This document shows positions 33,761 through 41,278 of a DNA stretch of 64,000 nucleotides, one piece after another (position 1 is the stretch's first letter; every line of letters starts with the position of its first letter). The position numbers and the translations under genes are program-made. The notes under the pieces were generated by a model, which had not been told where the DNA came from, ran no database searches, and saw only the letters and a list, made by a program, of their open reading frames with translations. Location of the stretch: positions 2,104,437 to 2,168,436 of the forward strand of contig NZ_JARGZF010000001.1 of NCBI RefSeq assembly GCF_029222705.1. Reading direction: 5' to 3'. This DNA comes from Knoellia sp. p5-6-4. Lineage in GTDB: Bacteria > Actinomycetota > Actinomycetes > Actinomycetales > Dermatophilaceae.

Positions 33761-33865
33761 CGGCTCTCGCCGAACCCCCGCGCCCAGCCAGCAGGGCTCG
33801 GATCCGTCGAGGACTCGGAAAGCATACGGGTCGGACGGCCATACGCCAAAACCGGCACGTCGGGG

Positions 33866-34249
33866 CTAGCTGCGGAGCATCCGGAAGGCCTCGCGCAGCA
33901 CGGCGACGACCTCTTCCTCGGGCACCTGCGCGAGCGTCGCGCGCTCGGCGAAGGCGGCCGCGGCCCGGCGCAGGGCCACCTCGTCGCGCTGCGCGCCGGC
34001 GGCCACCACGGTGCCGGCCCGGCTGGCGGTGATGACGAGCCCGTCCGCCTCGAGCTCGCGGTAGGCGCGGGCCACCGTGTTGACGGCGACCCCGAGATCG
34101 GTGGCCAGGCTGCGCACCGTGGGCAGGCGTTCGCCCTCGGCCAGGGCACCGGAGTCGATCAGGCCGGCGAGCTGGCTGCGGATCTGCTCGAAGGGTGCGG
34201 CGGAAGAGTCCGGCTCCACCGTGATGGGCGGCAGGGGCGGTGGGGTCAT
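33866..34249 (-). CDS. GntR-family (YtrA-like) transcriptional regulator
   Basis: This 127-residue protein has a GntR winged helix at about 15-80 (PFEQIRSQLAGLIDSGAL, GERLPTVRSLATDLGVAVNT, VARAYRELEADGLV) and only a short C-terminal helical tail. This is the YtrA subgroup, which often controls ABC transporters and lacks a large ligand domain. Its ATG overlaps the stop of the PHP gene (ATGA at 34246-34249), so it is translated with it. The target is unknown. Confidence 0.88.
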   Translation of the reverse strand: MTPPPLPPITVEPDSSAAPFEQIRSQLAGLIDSGALAEGERLPTVRSLATDLGVAVNTVARAYRELEADGLVITASRAGTVVAAGAQRDEVALRRAAAAFAERATLAQVPEEEVVAVLREAFRMLRS

Positions 34250-35304
34250 GGCCGTCTCCTCCGAGCCCACTCGACGAGGCGGTCGGCGTCCCAGGTGTTG
34301 ACGACCCGCTCCGCCGGCACGCCGAGCCGCTCGGCCCGTGCGCACCCCAGCGCCTTGAAGTCGAGCTGGCCCGGCGCGTGGGCGTCGGAGTCGATCGAGA
34401 AGAGGCAGCCGAGCTCGAGGGCCAGCGTGAGGAGCTCGTCGGGCGGGTCGCAGCGCTCGGGGCGGCTGTTGATCTCGACCGCGACATCGTGCTCCGCGCA
34501 GGCCTCGAAGACGGCGTGGGCGTCGAACTCCGACTGCGGTCGCTGCCCGCGCGATCCGGTGACCAGCCGGCCGGTGACGTGGCCGAGCACGTTGACGCGC
34601 GGGTTCTGCACGGCGGCGACCATGCGACGGGTCATCGGTGCGGCGTTCATGCGCAGCTTGGAGTGCACGCTGGCGACCACGAGGTCGAGCCGGTCGAGCA
34701 TGTCCTCGCTCTGGTCGAGGCTGCCGTCGTCGAGGATGTCGACCTCGATGCCCTTGAGCAGCCGGAACTGCCCGCCCAGCGAGGCGTTGATTTGCTCGAC
34801 GACACCCAGCTGCCGCGTGAGCCGCTCGGCCGAGAGGCCGTTGGCCACCTTCAGGCGCGGCGAGTGGTCGGTCAGCACGAGGTAGTCGTGGCCGAGCTCG
34901 ACCCCGGTCAGCACCATCTCGTCGATCGGGCTGCCGCCATCGGACCAGTCCGAGTGCAGGTGGCAGTCGCCCCTCAGCGCCGCCCGGAGGCCGTCACCGC
35001 CATCGGCCAGCGAGTCAGGTGCCTTGTCCTGCAACGCTTTCAGGTATGCCGGAAGGTCTCCTCCCAGCGCCTCCTCGATCACCCCGGCGGTGGACTTCCC
35101 GATGCCGTTGAGCTCCTGGAGGGTGCCTGCGTCCGCGCGGGACGCGAGCTCGTCCGGGTCCGTGGCCCGCACCACGCCCACGGCCCGCCGGAACGCCTCG
35201 ACGCGGTAGGTGCCGGCGCGCTCGCGCTCGAGGAGGAAGGCGATGCGCCGCAGGGCGTCGACGGGCTCGACGGGGGCGTCGAGCGGGGTGATGCCAGTGA
35301 CCAC
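34246..35304 (-). CDS. PHP-domain phosphoesterase with N-terminal helix-hairpin-helix (PolX-like without polymerase core)
   Basis: This 352-residue protein has N-terminal helices resembling the 8-kDa/HhH part of family X polymerases (LQELNGIGKSTAGVIEEAL), then a PHP metal-binding domain: CHLHSDWSDG, LVLTDHS, KGIEVDI, VVASVHSK, LGHVTGR, EINSRPER, SIDSDAHA. The nucleotidyltransferase domain of PolX is absent. Likely a metal-dependent phosphoesterase acting on nucleic acid or histidinol-phosphate-like substrates. The start is GTG 35304, ten bases after the upstream SDR stop. Confidence 0.85.
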   Translation of the reverse strand: MVTGITPLDAPVEPVDALRRIAFLLERERAGTYRVEAFRRAVGVVRATDPDELASRADAGTLQELNGIGKSTAGVIEEALGGDLPAYLKALQDKAPDSLADGGDGLRAALRGDCHLHSDWSDGGSPIDEMVLTGVELGHDYLVLTDHSPRLKVANGLSAERLTRQLGVVEQINASLGGQFRLLKGIEVDILDDGSLDQSEDMLDRLDLVVASVHSKLRMNAAPMTRRMVAAVQNPRVNVLGHVTGRLVTGSRGQRPQSEFDAHAVFEACAEHDVAVEINSRPERCDPPDELLTLALELGCLFSIDSDAHAPGQLDFKALGCARAERLGVPAERVVNTWDADRLVEWARRRRP

Positions 35305-35314
35305 GGGCGGCGCC

Positions 35315-36178
35315 TCAGTGCCTGAACTGCTGCTTGACGATGGCGTCCCACACCCGGTCGCCGCCGAGCTGGCGAGCGGCGACCATCGCGCGGGCCGCGG
35401 GGGTGAGCAGGTAGCGGCTTCGCGGCCGCTCCGCCTCGACCGCCTTGAGGATGGTGCGGGCGACGCTCTCCGGTCCGGTGCCCACGACCGGGTTGGAGTA
35501 GCTCCCGGAGGTGTTCGCGGCGTTGCTCGCCAGCAGGCCTGCATACGGTGAATCCGCTTGAGCGCCAGCGCTGCTCGCGACGGAGGCGTGGACGTTGTCC
35601 TCGAACCCGGTGCGGGTGATGCCGGGCTCGATGAGCACCACGTCGATGCCGAACGGGCGGACCTCGTTGCGCAGGGCGTCGCTGATGGCCTCCACCGCGT
35701 ACTTCGTCGCGTGGTAGTAGCCGCCCACCGGAAAGGTCATCCGGCCGCCCATCGACCCGATGTTGACGATGCGGCCGCGGCGGGCGCGACGCATGCCGGG
35801 CAGCACGAGCTGGGTCATCCGGGCGAGGCCGAAGACGTTGGTCTCGAACATGGTGCGCACCTTGGCGAGGTCCGCCTCCTCGATGGTGCCGTACTCGCCG
35901 TAGCCGGCGTTGTTGACGAGGGTGCCCACCCGGCCGTGCTCGGCTTCGACGTGGCGCACGGCCTCCGTCATCGACTCCTCGGAGGTGACGTCGAGCGCCA
36001 TCACGCGGGCCCCGGCGGATTCCAGGTCCTCCAGCGTCTCGAGGCGGCGGGCCGTGGCGTAGACCGTGTGGCCGGCCTTCACGAGGAGGTCGGCGGCGGC
36101 GCGGCCGATGCCGGAGGAGCAGCCGGTGATCAGGACGGGGTCGAGCGAGGTCTCGGGCATGGCGTCAGTCTCGCGCAT
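35315..36178 (-). CDS. SDR-family oxidoreductase (classical, NADP-type)
   Basis: This 287-residue SDR has VLITGCSSGIGRAAADLL, the NADP-preferring ATARR after the second strand, VNNAGYGEYG, the Ser in NIGSMGG, and YYHATKYAVEA with Tyr and Lys. It resembles retinol/steroid dehydrogenase-like members of unclear substrate. The ATG at 36178 is chosen because GGAG lies six bases upstream; 36160 is an alternative. It is followed at once by the PHP and GntR genes, probably one operon. Confidence 0.88.
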   Translation of the reverse strand: MRETDAMPETSLDPVLITGCSSGIGRAAADLLVKAGHTVYATARRLETLEDLESAGARVMALDVTSEESMTEAVRHVEAEHGRVGTLVNNAGYGEYGTIEEADLAKVRTMFETNVFGLARMTQLVLPGMRRARRGRIVNIGSMGGRMTFPVGGYYHATKYAVEAISDALRNEVRPFGIDVVLIEPGITRTGFEDNVHASVASSAGAQADSPYAGLLASNAANTSGSYSNPVVGTGPESVARTILKAVEAERPRSRYLLTPAARAMVAARQLGGDRVWDAIVKQQFRH

Positions 36179-36234
36179 GCCGACTCCGGTCGCGCGCGTC
36201 GCGGCCGGCGTCCTCGGGGTGGGACGGCTGAGAC

Positions 36235-37050
36235 CTACGCCGCGCGCGGGTAGCCCGACCCGGCGGAGGCGGCGGCTTCCGCGCGCTGCTTGATGCCCAG
36301 CAGCATGCGCCGCTCCATGATCGCGTGAGGCACCTCGATGGTCAGGGCGTAGACCAACGACGGCAGCCCTGCGTCGACGTGGGCGCGGGCGACGAGCCGG
36401 CTGCGTCCCTCCCCGGCCGGCTCGACGACGTAGGCACCCCAGTCCTTGACGACCAGCGCATGCCCGGGGTCGACCGCCTCGACCTCGGTGCCGAAGTCCG
36501 GCGTCATGCCGATGGGGTCGCCGGGCTGGACGTCCTGCCACTCGGGATGGACGCGGTCGGCGCTGTGGATCTGGCAGCCGGCGAGGTTCTCCAGCCAGTC
36601 GTAGCTGTAGAAGCCGCCACGCTCCTGGCCGATCTGTGCCACCCACGGCCATACCTTCTCGGGCGGGGCATCGACCGTCACCGCGCGGGTGATGCGCAGC
36701 GCGGGCTCGGGCCCTGCCGGGTCGTCACCGGGGTAGGTGCGCGCGCGCTCGGAAGCTGTCGACCCCCAGGTCATCAGCCAGGGGCGCACCACGGACAGGT
36801 AGAGCGGCGTCAGCACCAGCGCTGCGCCGGTGGCAGCCCAGGCGGCCCGCCGGGCGAGCGGTGCCTCGAGCCTGGACGGCCAGCGGCGCAGGGCTGCCAC
36901 GGGCGCGACGGCGCTCGCGGCGGCAAGGGCCAGCGGGCCACCCGACGTGACCGCCATGGCCCGGGCGATGCGCAAGCCCTTCCTCAGGTCGGGCCGCCCG
37001 CGTGCGGCACGAGTGCGTGCTGGGTCTGCTGCGTTGCGGTTGTCCTGCAT
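36235..37050 (-). CDS. SRPBCC-fold protein with N-terminal membrane segments
   Basis: This 271-residue protein has a basic N-terminus, two hydrophobic segments (about 35-55 and 70-90), then a START/polyketide-cyclase-like domain ([52 protein letters not shown]). It is a lipid- or ligand-binding fold without catalytic residues that can be assigned. The gap between its start and the cysteine-desulfurase-like gene is 114 bases and shows no clear signal. Confidence 0.8.
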   Translation of the reverse strand: MQDNRNAADPARTRAARGRPDLRKGLRIARAMAVTSGGPLALAAASAVAPVAALRRWPSRLEAPLARRAAWAATGAALVLTPLYLSVVRPWLMTWGSTASERARTYPGDDPAGPEPALRITRAVTVDAPPEKVWPWVAQIGQERGGFYSYDWLENLAGCQIHSADRVHPEWQDVQPGDPIGMTPDFGTEVEAVDPGHALVVKDWGAYVVEPAGEGRSRLVARAHVDAGLPSLVYALTIEVPHAIMERRMLLGIKQRAEAAASAGSGYPRAA

Positions 37051-37164
37051 GGCTTCCTCCTCCTGCCTCCTCCCAGACTGCGGGCGGGACGGTCGGCGGG
37101 GGTCGGGTCGAAGGTCCCCTGCTGGGCGAACCGCTCGCGCCGGCGCGGCACCGCAGGCGAGGGG

Positions 37165-38374
37165 TCAGCCGCCGACGATGTCGGTGAGGGCGTGGAGCAG
37201 CCGGTCGGCGTCGCTGTCGTCGTTGTAGGGAGCCAGTCCGATCCGCAGGGCACCGCTGTCGCCGAGCCCGAGCACGCGGGGAGGCCTCGATGGCGTAGAA
37301 GCACGCGGCCGGGGCGTTGATGTTCCGCTCGGCCAGGGCCACCCGCACGGCTTGGGAGTCGTGGCCCTCGAAGCGCACCAGCAGCGTGGGAGTGCGACGG
37401 GTCGCGCGCGAGTAGAGCACGGCCCCCGGCAGGGCGGCGATGCCCTGCTCGATCCGCGCGCGCAGGCGGTCCTCGTGCTCCTCCAGACCCTGCATCGCGC
37501 TGAGCACCCGGTTGCGCCGGTCGCCGGCCCGGCCGAGCGGCGAGAGGGCGGCGATGAAGTCCACGGCCGCGGTGGTGCCGGCGAGCAGCTCGTAGGGCAG
37601 GGTGCCGAGCTCGAACCGCTCGGGGACGGCGTTCGACGACGGCAGCAGCTTGTCGGGGTGCAGGGTCTCGAGCAGCTCGGGGCTGGCCGCCAGCACGCCG
37701 CAGTGCGGGCCCATGAACTTGTAGGGCGAGCACGCGAACAGGTCGGCCCCCAGGGCTCGGACGTCGACCCCGACGTGCGGCGTGTAGTGCACGCCGTCGA
37801 CGTAGAGCAGGGCTCGCGTGCCGTGCACGAGGTCGGCAATGGCCGGCAGGTCGGGTCGGGTGCCGATGAGGTTCGAGGCGGCCGTGACCGCCACGAGACG
37901 GGTGCGCTCCGACAGCAGGTCCCCGACCGCCTCGGGCGCGAGCTCCCCGGTGGCCGGGTCGAAGTCGGCCCAGCGCACGACCGCGCCGACCCGCTCGGCC
38001 GCCTGCACCCAGGGCCGGATGTTGGCGTCGTGGTCGAGGCGGGTGACGACCACCTCGTCGCCCTCTGCCCAGGTCTGCGACAGGGTGCGGGCCATGTCGT
38101 AGGTCAGGGCGGTCATGCTGCGCCCGAAGATGATGCCGCGCGGGTCGGCTCCCAGCAGGTCTCCCATGGCGCGGCGGGCGTCCTGCACGACCTGCTCGGC
38201 GCGGCGCTCGGCGCGCGTGACGGTGCCGCGGTTGGCGATGGCGGACGTCAGGGTCTCGACCACCGCGGCGGCGACGACGTCGGGCACCTGGGACCCACCG
38301 GGGCCGTCGAAGTGGGCGGCGCCCTCGGCGAGGGCCGGGAAGCGGGCACGGAGCGCGGCGACGTCGAGGCTCAT
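37165..38374 (-). pseudogene. Cysteine-desulfurase-like aminotransferase class V protein, frameshifted
   Basis: The frame from ATG 38374 encodes a fold-type I PLP enzyme (PALAEGAAHFDGPGGSQVPD, SNLIGTRPDLPAIADLVH, PLP lysine in FACSPYKFMGPH) as far as FYAIEAS. The expected ending RVLGLGDSGALRIGLAPYND and the stop at 37165 are in another frame. Removing one G from the GGGG run at 37278-37281 restores a 402-residue protein of the usual length. It is either a recent real frameshift or a sequencing error in a homopolymer. The family is cysteine-desulfurase-like with unproven substrate, not the housekeeping IscS/SufS. Confidence 0.82.
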
Positions 38375-38386
38375 GTCCTGATCCTG

Positions 38387-38578
38387 TCAGGCGGCCAGCA
38401 GGGCGGCGATGACCGCCGCCGCCCAGGCCGGCACGCGTCCACGCAGTGCCACGGCAAGGGCGGCGCCCTCGAGCAGCACGCCCACGACGTATGCCGCGGC
38501 CACGGGCAGCAGGACGCCCACGGCGACGAGCGCGGATCCGGTGGCGGCAGGGGCCAGGGCTGCTCGCGAACCCCTCAT
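38387..38578 (-). CDS. Small two-helix membrane protein coupled to pirin
   Basis: This 63-residue hydrophobic protein has two predicted helices (ALVAVGVLLPVAAAYVVGVL and an Ala-rich C-terminal one). Its ATG overlaps the pirin stop (ATGA at 38575-38578), which supports real translation. I do not recognise the family. It lies 12 bases before the cysteine-desulfurase-like gene and is probably co-transcribed with both. Confidence 0.55.
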   Translation of the reverse strand: MRGSRAALAPAATGSALVAVGVLLPVAAAYVVGVLLEGAALAVALRGRVPAWAAAVIAALLAA

Positions 38579-39573
38579 GCGGTGGGCGGCGGCGGGTTCT
38601 GGCGCGGACGGATCCTCACCGGCGGCAGCTCCGGCGCGGGGAGCCGGGCAGTCCGGCCCTCGTAGCCGACCACCTCGCCGAACCGGTCGCTGCCGTCCTG
38701 CCACTCCTGCCGGAACCGCTCGATCTCCTCGTGGGAGCGCCCGACGAAGTTCCACCACATGAGGATGTCCTCCTCGAAGGGTGTGCCGCCGAGCAGCACG
38801 AGCCGGCCGGGCTCGGCCGAGTCGTTGCGCAGCGTCAGGGACCGCAGACCGCTGCCGATGAAGCCCAGCGCGGCCCGGGGGACGGGCACACCCTCGAGGC
38901 CGAGTCCCTCGGTGTCGGCCAGGACACCGTGCTCGAAGGCAGGGTCGACGCCGATGGTGAGGTGCGCGCCCGGGTCGAGCACGACTTCCGCCCCGAGGAG
39001 CGGCGTGAACGTGCGCACGGGCGAGGACTGCCCGAGCAGCGTGCCCAGGAAGACCCGCACGGTGGCGCCCCCGACGTGCACCGCCGGCGGCACGTGGTGC
39101 TGGAACATCCGGGGCTCGTCGCGGGCGTCATCGGGCAGCGCGACCCAGAGCTGCACGCCGTGCAGGACGCTGGTGCCGGGGGTGGAGACCTCCGAGTGCG
39201 CGATACCGTGGCCGCCGGTCATGAGGTTCATCTCGCCGGGCCGGACCATGGCGTGGTGGCCCCCGCTGTCGCGGTGCTCGATCTCGCCGGAGAACAGCCA
39301 GCTCACCGTCTGCAGCCCGGTGTGCGGGTGCGGCGGGACGTCCATCCCGCCCGAGCTGCTGACGTCGTCCGGTCCGTAGTGGTCGGCGAAGCACCAGGCC
39401 CCGATGAGCGAGCGCTGCCGCTGCGGGATGGTGCGGCGCACGGTCATGGCGCGGGGCCCACCGAGGGGCACCTCGCGTGCCTCGAGCACCTCGACGACCG
39501 GCCGCCCGCCGGCCTCCGGCGCCGGCTCGTGCTCGCACTCGGTCTCCACCGGCCGGGTCTCGAGGTTGCTCAT
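38575..39573 (-). CDS. Pirin family protein
   Basis: This 332-residue bicupin has the pirin N-terminal motif MDVPPHPHTGLQTVSWLFSG and EIEHRDSGGH, with metal ligands His-His-His-Glu visible in HPHTG...HGIAHSE. The C-terminal pirin domain (FEEDILMWWNFVGRSHEEIE) is complete. Pirins bind iron, and some act as quercetin dioxygenases or regulators. The ATG at 39573 starts the MSNLETRPVE sequence. It is divergent from the gene at 39660. Confidence 0.92.
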   Translation of the reverse strand: MSNLETRPVETECEHEPAPEAGGRPVVEVLEAREVPLGGPRAMTVRRTIPQRQRSLIGAWCFADHYGPDDVSSSGGMDVPPHPHTGLQTVSWLFSGEIEHRDSGGHHAMVRPGEMNLMTGGHGIAHSEVSTPGTSVLHGVQLWVALPDDARDEPRMFQHHVPPAVHVGGATVRVFLGTLLGQSSPVRTFTPLLGAEVVLDPGAHLTIGVDPAFEHGVLADTEGLGLEGVPVPRAALGFIGSGLRSLTLRNDSAEPGRLVLLGGTPFEEDILMWWNFVGRSHEEIERFRQEWQDGSDRFGEVVGYEGRTARLPAPELPPVRIRPRQNPPPPTA

Positions 39574-39659
39574 GGCGCCCAGTCTCGCACCGGCCGCAAG
39601 CGGGACCGGCCGATCCTTGGCATGGTGGGTGGCCGGGTCACGACATGGAGGAGGAGCCG

Positions 39660-40415
39660 ATGGCGCACGCACTCGTGAGCACGGCCGGACGCACCGCGGG
39701 CTTGGCAGCGGGTCTCGGACTCGGTGCGCTCTTCGGCGCGCTCGCGGTGCTGCGCCGGGGCCGTCCCCTGCACGCCCGGGGAGTGACACTGCGCGCGAGC
39801 CTGCGGTGCGACGGCTCCGGCAGGAGCGGGGTGCCACTGCTCGACGACGCGGGCGCGTGTGAGGTCACCGTGCGGGTGTCGCGGGCGGCGGGCCTGCCGG
39901 CGTGGCTGCCTGACGTCTACGGCCTCGCGCTGCGGCTTCCGGGGCCGTCCGCCGGCGAGGGGGCCCCGGCAGACCTGCTCTTCGCGTCCACCGGCGACTC
40001 CGGGCTGGGCCGCTTCGCCCTGCTGGTCCACTCGCAGCTCACCGACGGCCCCCTGACGACGCTCCTTCCGGTCAGGTCGCCGGCGGGGCCGCTGGTGCTC
40101 CGCCTGGCGACGCTGCCCGGGGCCTCCGAGCGCGAGGTCGGACCCAGCCTGTGCGTCCCCGAGCGGCTGTCCCTGTCGTATGCCGTGGGCACCGGTCCCT
40201 GGGTCGCCGTGGGCGAGGTGTCGCTGGCCGAGGGGGTCGAGGGAGAGGACGACCAGCGCCGCCACGACCCCGTGGTGCACAGGCTGCCGGGGACGTCGCA
40301 GTACCCGGTGGTGCGGGCGCTGCGCGAGCCGGCCTACGCCGCGGCCCGGCTCCAGGAGGTCGAGGGTGGGCAGACACGGGTTCGGGGTGTCACCGAGCGC
40401 CACAGCACTCGGTAA
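39660..40415 (+). CDS. Hypothetical protein with N-terminal membrane helix (catalase-like fold possible)
   Basis: This 251-residue protein has a hydrophobic Gly/Ala/Leu-rich helix at about 10-35, then a soluble part with VSRAAGLPAWLPDVYGLALR and DLLFASTGDSGLGRF. These blocks recall small catalase-related proteins of actinobacteria, but heme ligands cannot be confirmed and no function is claimed. GGAGGAGG precedes the ATG at 39660. The last 12 codons and the stop lie inside a palindromic repeat (40379-40426), so the C-terminus is partly encoded by the repeat. Confidence 0.7.
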   Translation: MAHALVSTAGRTAGLAAGLGLGALFGALAVLRRGRPLHARGVTLRASLRCDGSGRSGVPLLDDAGACEVTVRVSRAAGLPAWLPDVYGLALRLPGPSAGEGAPADLLFASTGDSGLGRFALLVHSQLTDGPLTTLLPVRSPAGPLVLRLATLPGASEREVGPSLCVPERLSLSYAVGTGPWVAVGEVSLAEGVEGEDDQRRHDPVVHRLPGTSQYPVVRALREPAYAAARLQEVEGGQTRVRGVTERHSTR

Positions 40416-40426
40416 CACCCCGAACC
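40379..40426. repeat. Palindromic repeat, family A, copy 2 (terminator-like)
   Basis: The 19-base arms GGTTCGGGGTGTCACCGAG (40379-40397) and CTCGGTAACACCCCGAACC (40408-40426) pair with one mismatch around a ten-base loop. The stop codon TAA of the gene at 39660 is inside the right arm. It is homologous to the degenerate copy at 23338. It lies between convergent genes and probably terminates both. Confidence 0.75.
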
Positions 40427-40457
40427 GCGAGGGAGGGGTCCCCCGAGGGTGACGGCG

Positions 40458-41111
40458 TCACTCCTCGGAGGCGCCGGTCAGCTCGGGGCGACGGGCGAGC
40501 AGGAGGCCCAGCGCGGCATACCCGATCACGAGGTGGGCGCCGCCGACCCAGCGGGCCACGCCGTCACCGAGGAGGAGGAACGTCGGCACGGTGACGACGG
40601 CCCAGGTCTCGGCCACCATCGGCCAGATGGACAGGGCGCCCTGCCAGCGACCGGCGACGGCGACCTTGATGCCGATGACGAACATGCCGAGCATCGACAG
40701 GGGCCAGAACACGTCGAGGACCAGCACCGGGGTGCTGTCGCCGATGCTGGCCGGCATCAGCCCGTGGATCAGGGACCACAGCGAGGCCAGGCCCAGCAGC
40801 ACGTACTCGACGCGGATCATCGCGCGGGCCTTCCTCGTGACTCCGGTGGCGCCCGTCTTGAGCATCGCGGTCAGCAGCGCGAAGACGCCGACCTGGAAGA
40901 AGAAGCCGGTGATGTCGCCGACCCGGGAGCCGATGCCCTCGCCGTTCGGGCCGAAGACGAAGGTGCTGGCTGCCCAGAGCAGGGTGCCCGTCATCAGGGT
41001 CAGGCCCAGCCGGCGGATGGTCCGCGGGTCGACCGCGGGTGCGGCCGAGGACTGCGGCCGGTGGGTGTCGGTGCGGGCGAGGGCCGGCTGGGTGGTGAGG
41101 GTGTCGCTCAT
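40458..41111 (-). CDS. Hypothetical multi-pass membrane protein
   Basis: This 217-residue protein has about six hydrophobic segments from residue 35 onward (for example LTLMTGTLLWAASTFVFG, FFFQVGVFALLTAML, PLSMLGMFVIGIKVAVAG). I do not recognise a family with confidence. It is divergent from the histidine kinase gene at 41279 with a 167-bp gap that holds an inverted repeat, so it is a candidate target of that two-component system. The start ATG 41111 opens a hydrophilic Ser/Thr-rich N-terminus. Confidence 0.75.
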   Translation of the reverse strand: MSDTLTTQPALARTDTHRPQSSAAPAVDPRTIRRLGLTLMTGTLLWAASTFVFGPNGEGIGSRVGDITGFFFQVGVFALLTAMLKTGATGVTRKARAMIRVEYVLLGLASLWSLIHGLMPASIGDSTPVLVLDVFWPLSMLGMFVIGIKVAVAGRWQGALSIWPMVAETWAVVTVPTFLLLGDGVARWVGGAHLVIGYAALGLLLARRPELTGASEE

Positions 41112-41230
41112 GGTCGTTCCTCTGCGTCTCGTCGCGGTGCCCCTTGCACCGCCTGGCACCACAGTCGAGGTCGGGCGTCCCGGCCCACAGGTGCCGGAGT
41201 CCGCAATCGAGTCCCCTGAGTTGTCCCGGG

Positions 41231-41256
41231 TGTCCCGGGACTGCGATCCCGGGACA
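41231..41256. promoter_or_regulatory. Inverted repeat TGTCCCGGG-N8-CCCGGGACA
   Basis: A perfect 9-bp inverted repeat (41231-41239 and 41248-41256) with an 8-base spacer ends 22 bases before the kinase start. A further TGTCCCGGG at 41222-41230 makes a direct repeat with the left arm. It is a candidate operator between the divergent membrane-protein and kinase genes, possibly for the response regulator at 43443. Confidence 0.5.
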
Positions 41257-41278
41257 GCGGGACTCCACGCTTGCGACC

